A stretch of 64,000 bases of DNA. It comes from Kineosporiaceae bacterium (lineage in GTDB: Bacteria; Actinomycetota; Actinomycetes; Actinomycetales; Kineosporiaceae). Position 1 is the stretch's first letter. Each line of letters opens with the position of its first letter. The position numbers and the translations under genes were made by a program. Positions 44,425 to 54,460 of the stretch are shown here, piece by piece. A model generated the notes under the pieces. That model made no database searches. It was given only the letters and a program-made list of their open reading frames with translations, and had not been told where the DNA came from. The stretch spans positions 186,001-250,000 of the forward strand of contig JADJPO010000011.1 in NCBI GenBank assembly GCA_016713225.1, given 5' to 3'.

Positions 44425-45210
44425 GTGTCCCCGAGCCGATCACTTCGCGTCTCACCACCCATAGGCTGCGCTTCACCGTGGCCGGCCGGCCCGTTGGACG
44501 CTGCTCAAAGAGCCTTCGATCTGCTCACGTGCCCTCCAGCGCCGGTGGCGTTCGACTGCCGCGGTGTTGAGGCGCTGCCGCAGCAGATGGTGCCGCTGGA
44601 CGAGCTACGCCGCCTGCTGATCCACGACGCCACACCCAGAGCCACGCGGGATGTGGTGTGGCGTGAGGTCGTGACCCGTGCCCGCCGCGATGGCAGCGTG
44701 TGGGTGTTGGCGGCCGTCGGGTTGGCGATACCCGGGCTGCGGCGTCGGGCCGGTCGGTTGGCGTTCGGCTGGCACGGCGAGACCGCCGACCTGGACGCCG
44801 AGCTGCTGACCGGGTTCCTGGAACGGCTCCACACCATCGACGTCGACGCGGCGAACATCTGTAGTCGGCTGCTCGATGCCGGAGCCCGCGCCGTCCGGCG
44901 TGTCCGGACCTGCGCGCAGGACAACGACGCGATCCGGGTCCAGGACGCGTGGGGGCCGCCGCCACCACGGCCATGGGATCACCCCGACTGGGTGCTGACC
45001 CGTGCCCTGGCCGCCGCGGTGATCGATCCTGACGAGTGCCTGCTCATCAGTGCGACAAGACTGGACGACGTCCCGCTGAGTGTGGCCGCCGAGCGGCTGG
45101 GCATCTCCCTCGACCTCGCCTCTGCCTGGCGTCGCGCGGGTGAGCAACGCCTGGTTGCGGCGCTGCGCGCCGGAGAACTCGATTGGGTTGGCCTGTCCCC
45201 CAGTCGCTGA
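44425..45210 (+). CDS. Element-associated protein with sigma-like HTH
   Basis: 261 residues from GTG 44425, selected because AGGAG lies seven bases upstream; an ATG 16 codons earlier has no site. AQRAFDLLTCPPAPVAFDCRGV and PQQMVPLDELRRLL open the protein; the end holds a helix-turn-helix like sigma region 4 (VPLSVAAERLGISLDLASAWRRAGEQRLVAAL). It precedes the pilin/T4SS genes and may activate them. The family is known to me only as a companion of conjugative modules; the function is inferred from place and HTH. Confidence 0.6.
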   Translation: MSPSRSLRVSPPIGCASPWPAGPLDAAQRAFDLLTCPPAPVAFDCRGVEALPQQMVPLDELRRLLIHDATPRATRDVVWREVVTRARRDGSVWVLAAVGLAIPGLRRRAGRLAFGWHGETADLDAELLTGFLERLHTIDVDAANICSRLLDAGARAVRRVRTCAQDNDAIRVQDAWGPPPPRPWDHPDWVLTRALAAAVIDPDECLLISATRLDDVPLSVAAERLGISLDLASAWRRAGEQRLVAALRAGELDWVGLSPSR

Positions 45211-45226
45211 CACCCCTCCCGGGCTG

Positions 45227-45278
45227 GTTGGCCAACGGTTGACCGTGCCCGTTCCGGCGAGACCTTCAGTTGGCCAAC
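45227..45278. promoter_or_regulatory. Two GTTGGCCAAC palindromes, 42 bp apart
   Basis: Copies at 45227-45236 and 45269-45278, centre spacing 42 bp (about four helical turns), upstream of the pilin-like gene in a 320-bp gene-free stretch. Same core as 44344-44353. Looks like a paired operator controlling the transfer operon. Confidence 0.55.
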
Positions 45279-45530
45279 GCAGCACCCGTGGGTGAGCGGA
45301 ACCTGTTCCCTGCCCCGGGACCGACCTGCCCTCCACCAGACCCGGGTCGGGCTTCTGGTTCCGGTGCCACCGCGTGGCGTGAGGACGGAGCCGTGGCCGG
45401 TGTCCGTGTTCGCAGCCCGCACCGCCAACCCGCTTGTCCTTCGAAGGGAGGCGCGGGTCTGCCCGAATCCGCCGAATGCCCGCGGTGGCACCCCCGACAG
45501 GCACATACAGAACACCTCCGCGAAGGGCAG

Positions 45531-45807
45531 GTGATCGACGTGCAGCACTGGTCCAGCGCCGTCTCGGCGACGGTGATGGTCGCTGATCTCCCCACGGTGA
45601 TCAACAATGCGACGGCCTGGGTGGTCGGGATTCTGGCCACTGGCGACGTTCACCTCACCCTGGGCGGCCTGCGGTACATGGCTGCCGAGGGCAATCCTCG
45701 GATGTCGAGCGCGCCAAGAGTCGCTGCGCTCGGCGGGGATCGGGTATGCGTTGGCGTTGTTGGCGCCGGTGGTGTTGACGGTGCTGAAGAAGATCCTTGG
45801 TGTCTGA
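45531..45807 (+). CDS. Pilin-like (VirB2/TrbC-type) small membrane protein, two indels
   Basis: From GTG 45531 the protein reads VQHWSSAVSATVMVADLPTV, a first segment NNATAWVVGILATGDVHLTLGGLRYMAAEGN, a short charged loop (DVERAK) and a second membrane segment IGYALALLAPVVLTVLKKILGV. The two halves lie in different frames; losses of one base near 45693 and 45713 explain this. Two hydrophobic helices with a basic loop in front of a TrbL gene are typical of conjugative pilins. Its stop overlaps the TrbL ATG (TGATG). Confidence 0.65.
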
Positions 45808-47138
45808 TGATCGGCTGGATCTTCGATCAGGCCGTGGCATGGCTGTCGGCGTTCGCTCGCGAGAGCCTGAACACCATCTGGCACCTGTTGGCCACCACGC
45901 TGTTCCACCTGCCGGACGTCACCGGCCTGCCCCAGATCGCCGCACTGTCCGCGCGGTCGTTGACGGTGGTGAACACCGGCTTCGTGCTGGCCCTCATGGC
46001 CGCGGCGATCGTGGTCATGGCCGGCGACAGTCTGCCGGTCCGGTATGGCGTCGCGGATCTGTTGCCGCGGTTGGTGATCGGTCTGGTCGCGGCCAACTTC
46101 GCCACCCCGTTGTGCCGGGGCATCATCACCACCGCGAACACGCTGGTGGTGGCGTTGACCGGTGAGGGCATCGCCTCCGAACGCTCTCTGGGGCAACTGT
46201 TCCGCGTGGTCACCAGCGCGTTGACCAATCCGGTCTCGGCCCTGCTGACCACCCTGGTCGGTCTGATCATCAACGTCCTGCTGGCGATGTTGCTGGTCGG
46301 CTGGATCACCCGGTTCGCGGCCCTGATCGTGGCCGTCGGGATCGCCCCGGTCGCGTTGGCGTGCCACGCCCTGCCGTGGACCGAGGTCATCGCGCAGGCC
46401 TGGTGGCGCACCATGACCGGGCTGGCCGCGACCGTCGTCCTGCAGGCCGTGGCCCTGCACACCAGCCTGGCTATCTTCCTGGACCCGGCCGCGAACCTGC
46501 CGTCCTACGGTCTGCCCGCCGACCCCAGCGGTCTGCTGAACCTGATCATCGTGGCGGTCCTGTTGTGGGTCACCGTCCGCATCCCCGCGCTGATCCGCCG
46601 CCACCTCACCCACGCCAGCACTCGCCCGAACCTGGCCGCGGCCATGGTCCGCCTGGTCGTTGTCCACCAGATCACCCGTGGCCTCGGCCACGCGATGAGC
46701 AGAGCTTTCGGACGCCGCAGCGCAGGCGCCGGACCTGCCGCACCCGGACCTGCGTCACCGGGTCCCGGCTCAGCTGGCGCCGGTGGACGCCGCGGCGGTG
46801 GTCCCTTGCCAGGTCGTCTGCCCGGGGGTGGCTTGCCGCCACGGCCGCCGGCACCACCTGCTCCTGGGCCGCGCCCATCGGGCCGGCCACCTGGTCCTCT
46901 CCCGGGGCGCGGCCCAGCGCCGGCCCCAGCACCTCCGGCTCCCGCGACCCCGCCGCACCCACCGGCACCGTCACCTCCGTCACCGAGCCCGCGGCCCGCT
47001 CCGGGCACGCCCCGCACCTCGGGTCCGGCAATCCCTCCACCCACCACGCCGACCCGGACGCCGCCTCGGCGTCCACGTCCCGGGTCGTTACCGCCGCGAC
47101 CGCTGCCGCCGTCCGTCCGTGGCTCGGCGCTGGCCTGA
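45807..47138 (+). CDS. TrbL/VirB6-like conjugation membrane protein
   Basis: 443 residues from ATG 45807. Six or more membrane helices include TVVNTGFVLALMAAAIVVMAG, LTTLVGLIINVLLAMLLVGW, FAALIVAVGIAPVALA and LLNLIIVAVLLWVTV, in the VirB6 pattern that forms the inner-membrane channel of type IV secretion. The last 110 residues are Pro/Gly/Ala-rich and disordered. The gene is intact and lies 12 bases before PrgI. The long proline tail is an elaboration beyond the core family. Confidence 0.78.
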   Translation: MIGWIFDQAVAWLSAFARESLNTIWHLLATTLFHLPDVTGLPQIAALSARSLTVVNTGFVLALMAAAIVVMAGDSLPVRYGVADLLPRLVIGLVAANFATPLCRGIITTANTLVVALTGEGIASERSLGQLFRVVTSALTNPVSALLTTLVGLIINVLLAMLLVGWITRFAALIVAVGIAPVALACHALPWTEVIAQAWWRTMTGLAATVVLQAVALHTSLAIFLDPAANLPSYGLPADPSGLLNLIIVAVLLWVTVRIPALIRRHLTHASTRPNLAAAMVRLVVVHQITRGLGHAMSRAFGRRSAGAGPAAPGPASPGPGSAGAGGRRGGGPLPGRLPGGGLPPRPPAPPAPGPRPSGRPPGPLPGRGPAPAPAPPAPATPPHPPAPSPPSPSPRPAPGTPRTSGPAIPPPTTPTRTPPRRPRPGSLPPRPLPPSVRGSALA

Positions 47139-47150
47139 GAGGAGACCCTG

Positions 47151-48182
47151 ATGAGTCGATCCCTGGCAGCTGATGCGTTGGTGCGGGCTCGGATCCCGGC
47201 CGATCTGGACACTCCCGACCGGGTGGTGATGGGCCTGACCGTCCGCCAAGCGGCCATCCTTGCCGCGGCCGCGGTGCCGATCTACCTGACTTGGCACCTG
47301 CTCGCCGGCCGTCTCCCGCTGCCCGTGCTCGCCGCCGCGACCGCGCCCCTGGCAGCCGTCGCGACTGCGGTCGCGGTGGGACGTCGCGACGGGATCAGCC
47401 TGGACGCCTGGCTGCTGGCAGCCATCACCCACCGCCGCACCCCGCGTCGCCTCGTCCCCGTCGCGCCGACCCGGGACGCCGCGCCCTCCTGGGCACCCGC
47501 CCACACCCCCGCCACCACGACGGGCCACCTGGGTGTGCTGCGGCTCCCCGCCTCCGACATCGACGGTGACGGTGTCCTGTCGCTCGGGTCGAGCGCGGTG
47601 GCGTTGGTTGCGGCGTCCACGATCACCTCGAACCTCAACACCGGCGCGGAGCAGGCCGCACAAGTCGCCGCCTACGGCCGCTGGTTGAACGCGTTGCCGG
47701 GGCCGGTGCAGATCGTCGTCTCGGCCCGCCGGGTCGATCTCGGTGAACGCGCGGTGCGGATCGCCGACGCCTCCCACGCGTTGCCGCACGAAGCGCTCGC
47801 GACAGCGGCGGTCGATCATGCCTGGTTCCTGCTCGACCTCGCCGACGCCCACGACCCGCTCGAACGCACCATCACCATCGCCTGCACCGCGACCACCCCC
47901 ACCCCGACCGGCGACCGCCGAACGTCACCGCGGGTCGCGATCGCCCGCGAGGCCCACCGCCGAGCCGCCGCCACCGCGCAGGCGCTGGCCGACATCGGAT
48001 CCCGCTGCCGGGTCCTGGACGCCGCCGAGGCCACCGCCGTCCTGACCGCCGCCACCGATCCATTCACCGCCACCGACCCCCGCACTCCCCGGACCCCACC
48101 GACGACACCGGTCACCGCACCGGACACGAGCTGGGACGACGACGCCACGACCGACCGCCTCGAGGAGGAGGACCCCTGGTGA
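47151..48182 (+). CDS. PrgI-family T4SS protein
   Basis: 343 residues. The N-terminal ARIPADLDTPDRVVMGLTVRQAAILAAAA and two membrane helices form the PrgI domain (VirB3-like) of Gram-positive conjugation systems. The rest (GVLRLPASDIDGDGVLSLG, ASTITSNLNTGAEQAAQVAAYGRWLNAL) resembles the soluble domain found before VirB4. It ends in GTGA overlap with the VirB4 gene, so the two are translationally coupled and work together at the inner face of the membrane. Confidence 0.82.
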   Translation: MSRSLAADALVRARIPADLDTPDRVVMGLTVRQAAILAAAAVPIYLTWHLLAGRLPLPVLAAATAPLAAVATAVAVGRRDGISLDAWLLAAITHRRTPRRLVPVAPTRDAAPSWAPAHTPATTTGHLGVLRLPASDIDGDGVLSLGSSAVALVAASTITSNLNTGAEQAAQVAAYGRWLNALPGPVQIVVSARRVDLGERAVRIADASHALPHEALATAAVDHAWFLLDLADAHDPLERTITIACTATTPTPTGDRRTSPRVAIAREAHRRAAATAQALADIGSRCRVLDAAEATAVLTAATDPFTATDPRTPRTPPTTPVTAPDTSWDDDATTDRLEEEDPW

Positions 48183-50145
48183 ACCCAACCACCTGGCGCC
48201 GCAAGGCATCCCGCCGGACCACACGCCGTCCCCACGACACCGCTCCCGCCACCACTCCACCCGAACCGCCGCTGGCGTCGGTGGTCGGCCCAGCCTCGGT
48301 GGTGACCGCACCGGGTTTCCTGCGGATCGGTGACGGCTATACCGCGACCCTGATCGTGCACGGCTACCCGGCCGAGGTCGGGATGTCCTGGCTCGAGCCG
48401 TTGCTGGCGTGGGCGGGCCGGCTGGACGTCGCGATCCACATCGACCCGTTGCCCACCGACCTGGCCGCGGGAAGGCTGCGCCGGCAGCGTGCCCGGTTGG
48501 AGTCCTCGCGGCGGATCGGCGCCGACCGGGGACGCCTCGACGACCCGCTGATCGAAGCCGCCGCCGAGGACGCCGCCGACCTGGCCGACCGGCTCGCCCG
48601 AGGCCAGGCCCGCCTGTTCCGGGTCGGGCTCTACCTGACCGTGCACGCCCCCACCCGGGCCGCGTTGGCCGACGCCGTCGCCGAGGTCCGGGCCGCCGCG
48701 GCCTCGGTCCTGCTCGACACCCACCCGGCGACCTGGCGCCACCTGCCCGGCTGGTGCTCCACCCTGCCGTTGGGTCACGACGGCCTCGGCCACCGCCGCA
48801 TCATGGACACCGACGCCCTGGCCGCCGCGTTCCCCCTGGCCAGCCCCGACCTGCCCGGAGCCTTACCGGGCGAGGGACCCGCCCTCGGCGGGGTGCTGTT
48901 CGGGGTGAACACCACCAGCGGCGGCATCGTCTGGTGGGACCGTTGGACCCAGGACAACCACAACGCCGTCGTCCTGGCCCGCTCCGGCGCCGGCAAGTCC
49001 TACCTGGTCAAACTCGACGTCCTGCGCAACCTCTACGACGGCGTCCAGGTCGCGGTCATCGACCCCGAGGACGAGTACGCCCACCTCGCCGACGCCGTCG
49101 GCGGCACCCTGGTCCGCCTCGGGGCACCCGGCGCGCGCGTCAACCCATTCGACCTGCCACCCGGTGACCACCGAGGCGACGCGCTCACCCGCCGCGCCCT
49201 GTTCCTACACACCCTGATCGGGGTCCTGCTCGGCCAGCAGCCACCCCCGACCGAACGCGCCGCCCTCGACAAAGCCATCACCGCCACCTACACCACTGCG
49301 GGCATCACCCACGACCCCACCACCTGGCGCCGCCCCGCCCCCGTCCTGGCCGACCTGGCCGCCGCCCTCACCCGGGACGACGCGAACCCGGACGCCGCCA
49401 CCCTCGCTGCCCGCCTGACGCCCTGGACCACCGGCGCGTTCAAGGACCTCTTCGCCGGAGCGACCACCGCCCACCCCACCGGCCACCTCGTGGTCTGGTC
49501 CACCCGCCACCTACCCGACGAACTCCGGGCCGCCGCGATGCTGCTCGCCCTGGACGCCATCTGGCGCGACGTCGACCTACCCGACCCGCCCGATGCCAAC
49601 CGGCGCCGTCCCACCCGCACCGAGTTGGCCAACCCGTTGCCCAACCAGCACCACCCGGCACCCAACCAGCCCACCGACGACCACCGTCCCTGTCACGAGC
49701 CCGGGACTACGCCCGCTTCGACGACCCACCCCCCGAACCAGTACGCCGACTGGTCGTGGTCGACGAGGCCTGGACGCTGATGCGCGAACCCGACGGCGCC
49801 CGGTTCCTGGCCCGCATGGCCAAATCCGCCCGCAAACGCCACGCCGGGCTCACCGTCGTCACCCAGGACGCCGCCGACCTACTCACCTCCGACCTCGGCC
49901 AGATCGTCATCGCCAACGCCGCCACCCAGATCCTGCTCCGCCAAGCCCCCCAAGCCATCGACACCATCGCCGACACCTTCGACCTCACCAACGGTGAAGC
50001 CCGACTCCTGCTCACCGCACCCCGCGGCGAAGCCCTCCTCATCGCCGGAGACGCCCGCGTCGCCTACCGCGCCACCGCCTCCCCCACCGAACACCACCTG
50101 ATCACCAACCCACCCCCCAACACCGACCCCGACGACCCACGATGA
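48179..50145 (+). CDS. VirB4-like conjugation ATPase, one frameshift
   Basis: About 655 residues. The N-terminal domain has GDGYTATLIVHGYPAEVGMSWLEP and the ATPase part shows Walker A ARSGAGKSYLVKLD, VAVIDPEDEYAHLADAVGG and, after a one-base loss at about 49690, Walker B RRLVVVDEAWTLM and TVVTQDAADLL. VirB4 powers pilus assembly and substrate transfer. A GTG start overlaps the PrgI stop. The break lies in a Pro/Asn/Gln-rich linker that also contains a GTTGGCCAAC palindrome at 49624-49633. Confidence 0.85.
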
Positions 50146-52532
50146 ACCCGCCTCCCCTGCACCAGGTCCCGCTCCCGGCAGTCGAGCTGCTCGCCGTCCT
50201 GACCGCCCTCGCCGTCCTGACCACAGCCGGCGGACTGGCGCTGCACCGAAGGGTCCGTCGATGGCGGCACACCCAACTCCTGGACGGCGCGCAGCAGGTG
50301 CTGATCACCCCGCCCGCGCAGGTCGACCCGGACGGCGCCCGAGCCTGCTGGACGAACCTGCACGGCCTGCTCACCCGGACGCTGGCGGCGACTGCGCCAG
50401 GGCACACCGCACCTGGCCCTCGAATACCGCTGGACCGGACGCCACCTACAGATCCTGATCTGGGTCCCCGGCACCATGCCCGCCGGACCGATCGCCGCCG
50501 CCGTGTCCGCCGCCTGGCCCGGCGCCACCACCGTCATCGAACCCGCCACCCACCCGGTTCCGTTGGCGACGAGACCCTGCGACCGAGCCAGCACCGAACC
50601 CGAGCCGTCGATCAGCGTGGACGGCGGAGCCCTGGTTCTCGCCCGGCCCGACTGGCACCCCCTGGCCACCGACCACGACACCGACCCCCACCGCGCCCTG
50701 CTCGGTGCCACCTCCACCCTGAACGCGACCGAGACGGCCTGCGTCCAGGTACTCGCTCGACCCGCCACGCCCCGCCAACTCGCTCGGCTGCGCGCCGGAG
50801 CCGCCGCGCTCAAGGCCGGCCGCTCCACATCGACTGGGCTCCCCGAACGAGTGCTGACCTCCCTGATAGGTGCCTTGACGGCCATGCTCAGCTCTACCCG
50901 CACCTCGGCCCCCACCGGCACGCGCCCGGTCGGTGACCCCCACCGCGACCGCGACGCCACCGCTGCCCTGACCAAGACCACCACCGGACCGCACTGGGAA
51001 ACCGCCATCCGCTACGGCGTCACCCACGCCACGGCCCGCCCGTCCCGGGCGATGCACCTCACGCGGAAGGCCTCTCGGCTGACGTGGCGGCGACGGCTGA
51101 CCCACCGTGAGCTGGACGCCGCCACCCGGCGTCTGATCACCGTCTGCCACGCGCTCGCGTCAGCGTTCGCCGTCCACACCGCCGGCAACCGCCTGCGCCC
51201 CATCCCCGCGGCCCACCCGGACCAGCTCTGGCGAGCCGCCAAAGCGGCGCGGATTCCTGCTCACCACGACGGAACTGGCCGCCTTCGCCGGGCTGCCCAC
51301 GGACCTGGCCGTGCCTGGGTTGGATCGGGCGCGCGCGAGAACCGTCCCCGCACCGATCACCGTGCCCACCGGTGGCCGGAACACCAAGGTCCTCGGTCGG
51401 GCAGCCGTCGGTGGCCACACCGTTGCCCTGCCCGTGGCCGATGCCCGTCACCACCTGCACGTGATCGGCTCCACCGGCGTCGGCAAGTCCACCTTGCTCG
51501 CCCAACTCGTCCTCGGCGACATCCGCGCCGGCCGCGGCGTCGTCCTGATCGACCCCAAGGGCGACCTCGCCCTCGACGTCCTGGCCCGCCTACCCGAGGG
51601 CATAGGCGACCGGCTCGTCCTGATCGACCCCGACCAGCCTGAGCGCAGCGCCACCTTCAATCCGCTGCAACGCCGCGGCACGGACGACGACCTGGTCGTC
51701 GACAACATCGTGTCGATCTTCGCCGCGATCTTCCAACGCCACTGGGGACCCCGCATCGACGACGTCATGCGCGTGGCCTGCCTGACCGTCATGCGCCACC
51801 CCCGCCCCACCCTGACCACCGTGCCGCCGCTGCTGAACGGCAAGCAGTTCCGGGCACCGTTCACCGCCGGCCTGGACGACCCCGAAGGACTCAAAGGGTT
51901 CTGGGAATGGTTCGAAGCCACCCCACCCGCGCTCCGCGCTCAGATCACCGGACCCGTCCTGGCCCGGCTGCGCTCGTTCCTGCTGCGCGACTTCGTCCGC
52001 GCCACCATCGGCCCCCACGAATCCAGCTTCGACATGACCCGCATCCTCGACCACGGCGGCGTCCTCATCGCCCGACTACCCAAAGGCCAACTCGGCGAGG
52101 ACACCTCACGCCTCCTCGGCTCCCTGGTCTTCGCCTCCGTCTGGCAAGCCGCCACCCACCGTGCCCGCCAACCCGAATCCCGGCGCCGCGACGCCACCGT
52201 CGTCATCGACGAAGCCCACAACATCCTCAACCTCGCTGGCTCCGTCAACGACATGCTCGCCGAAGCCCGCGGCTACCGACTCTCCCTGGTGCTCGCCCAC
52301 CAGCACCTCGCCCAACTCCCCGCGACACCCAACTCGCCATCTCCGCCAACGCCCGCAACAAGATCTACTTCACCTGCTCCCCGAAGACGCCCACCAACTC
52401 GCCCGCCACACCACCCCCGAACTTGACGAATACGACCTCACCCACCTCGACGCCTACACCGCCGCTGCAATCCGACGTGGTCGCGGCCGCGAGACCACCG
52501 CCTTCACCTTGACGACCAATCCCCTGCGGTGA
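50142..52532 (+). CDS. Type IV coupling ATPase (VirD4/TcpA-type), four frameshifts
   Basis: ATG 50142 overlaps the VirB4 stop. One N-terminal membrane helix (LLAVLTALAVLTTAGGLAL) precedes a soluble part and the ATPase: Walker A GSTGVGKSTLLAQLV, VVLIDPKGDLALDVLAR, Walker B ATVVIDEAHNIL and LVLAHQHLAQL. Indels near 50395, 51249, 52318 and 52383 divide it into five frame segments, each with family-type sequence through to TAFTLTTNPLR. The protein would bring relaxase-bound DNA to the secretion channel. With so many breaks it is either non-functional here or the base calls are wrong. Confidence 0.8.
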
Positions 52533-52665
52533 CCGTGAAACCACCTGAGAGCTCGTCAGGGACCAAGGTTCGCCACGCTGCGAATACCTTGGGCACGGCA
52601 CCGGAAGGCTGGCATCATGTCTGCGCGCTTGGTTCGGTTACCTCCACACCGAGGAAACGGCACCG

Positions 52666-53148
52666 ATGGTGAGTCTCGCCTCGAACGGATCGTCCCAACA
52701 TTCGCCATGGGCTTACCCCGGGGACTGCACTGGCAGGGGCTGGCCGACTGCCGCGGTGGTCACGACGATGCTGGTCGCGGCATTCAGCTGTGCGCGCCGA
52801 CTCGCGCTGACGACGCGAGGCGGAATTGCCACCGTCCTCGTGACCCGGTAGAACGAGGTCAAAGGCGGCCCGACTGCGAACGTGCGGTATCTGGCTGGAC
52901 CGGTGGGCCCCCAGGCACTGCTGGATCGACTGCCGTCGCCACCACCCCAGGTCAACCGGTCGATCGAAGTGCGGTACGACCCGCGGAAACCCGACTCGGT
53001 TTCGGCCTCGGGCGTCGGGCTGTTCCGCGGGGGCACGGTGGCCATCGCTGTCGCGTTCGTCATCATCGGCAGCGTGGTGTTGCAGCAGGTGGCGGCCCTG
53101 GCGACGACCGCAGGCGGGAGCGACTGCCCGGCTCTGCAGCCACTCTGA
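52666..53148 (+). pseudogene. DUF3592-like membrane protein with in-frame stop
   Basis: Two open segments in the same frame are separated only by TAG at 52849-52851. The first has a membrane segment (WPTAAVVTTMLVAAFSCARR) and GGIATVLVTR. The second has the DUF3592 hallmark IEVRYDPRKPDSVSASGVGLF and a second membrane segment (TVAIAVAFVIIGSVVL). DUF3592 proteins have two helices flanking a small beta domain; function unknown. A single base change would restore it. Confidence 0.6.
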
Positions 53149-53320
53149 GACCAGAGACGTGAGAGGAGTACGACGCCAAGCGACTCAGAACGGATCGATG
53201 CTGATCAGGATCGTCCCCGGGCGGTGACTGGTCCGGAAACCACGAGACAGTGACCCTGCGAATGATCCCTTCAGATTGTGCATCCGACGACGAGCACCCG
53301 AAGGCGCAAGGAGTCAGGAC

Positions 53321-53765
53321 GTGGACTGGACGAATGTGGTGGCTCTCAGCGGGTCGAGCCTGCACTCCTAGGCGTCGCGATGGGGAGCTACTTCTCCGCT
53401 ACCACCGAGCGGCGACATCGGTCCTACGGGCCAGATCGGCGCCTGCACGGCATTCTTGGCCGAGTTACGCCGCTGTCTACCTGGCGTACGCGAAAGCCGT
53501 GGGAACGCCTGCAGCGCTAGAAGCGCACCACTTGGGCTTCGTTAACTGGGACCCTTCAACGAGCGCTCGAGGTGCTGAACCTCAAGGCTGAAACGCACAT
53601 CGTGCAGGCCGCCCACGACGCAGACCGGGCGCTTTGGGAGGTAGGCCTACGACCAGCACACGCTCCCCCGAAGACCAGTGGAAGGAAGCTCGCGCGTCCC
53701 TTAGGGCTGCCCGCCTCGCCTTTGTCAACGCCGTCGGAGGAACAACTGGGACAACGTGGTGCACC
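53321..53765 (+). pseudogene. Degraded small membrane protein gene with several frameshifts
   Basis: GTG 53321 follows AGGAG by seven bases and starts VDWTNVVALSGSS. Recognisable pieces of one protein then appear in changing frames: LGVAMGSYFSATTERRHRSYG, AAVYLAYAKAVGTPAA, HHLGFVNWD, LKAETHIVQAAHDADRALWEVGLR and EDQWKEARASLRAARLAFVNAV. The layout, an N-terminal membrane helix then a long helical part, is like the intact gene at 61096-61635. At least four breaks and one stop make this a pseudogene even if some breaks are base-call errors. Confidence 0.6.
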
Positions 53766-53955
53766 GCTGCGGTCGTTGCGACGGCAGACACAGCGCGACG
53801 AGGTCGTCGGCGGTGAGCTTGCGTCGTCCGGACTCGACGTCGCTGACTGAGGACCGGGGCCAGCCAACGCGCTCACCGAGCTCGGCTTGGGTCCATCGGC
53901 GGCGTGCGCGTTCGGCCCGCACGTTGGCCGCGATCACGTCTCCAATGGGCGCCAT
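53725..53955 (-). CDS. XRE-family regulator
   Basis: 76 residues from ATG 53955, with GAGGAA just before it. A classical HTH_3 domain fills it: VRAERARRRWTQAELGERVGWPRSSVSDVESGRRKLTADDLVALC. It overlaps the tail of the degraded plus-strand gene. The 5' region shared with the relaxation gene contains CGAATATTCG (54029-54038), a possible operator. It may repress the transfer genes to the right or itself. An earlier in-frame ATG (MSNIRHDD) is possible but less likely. Confidence 0.75.
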   Translation of the reverse strand: MAPIGDVIAANVRAERARRRWTQAELGERVGWPRSSVSDVESGRRKLTADDLVALCLPSQRPQRCTTLSQLFLRRR

Positions 53956-54460
53956 TTCCTCATCATCGACATGATCCCGGCACCCAGCGATAGACCGACA
54001 GCATGACGCCGTACATGCGTCGTCGTGCCGAATATTCGACATGATGACGCCGATCCGGTATCGTCGTTCGTGCTGGCCGGGTCGGGGTCGATGGACTCCC
54101 TCCCCCGCTCGGCCAGCATGCAGGCGCCCGGTGCGTCGGGAGAGCGTTGAGGGTTCGAACCGAAGCCAGCCGGGGCCACTGCGGTCCCCCTGGGGCCTCA
54201 ACTCCCACCGCGGGGGCCGCAGTGCGCCTCCATCCCGACGCTGCCATCCATCTCGAGCCTCGGGCCAGACCTCCCCCGAGTCCGCCCCGATCCCCGCCCA
54301 ACGCTCGCCCCACCGCCGACGCCCTCACCGCGCCGGCCGTTCGGTGCCTTGCCCAGGTAGGAGGCCCCAGCATGCCCAATCCCGAACCCGTCAGCCGACC
54401 CCGACAAGCCCCTCAGGGGCCTCCTCCCTGACGGGGGCCACCCGCAGCCCAACGCTGACC
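53956..54460. other. Intergenic region between XRE and relaxation genes
   Basis: 505 bases without a convincing gene. Contains the palindrome CGAATATTCG at 54029-54038 flanked by repeated CATGATGACGCC/GCATGACGCC words, and GC-rich short inverted repeats near 54400-54440. Being next to the relaxation gene, it is a reasonable place to look for oriT, but I see no nick consensus. Confidence 0.4.
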
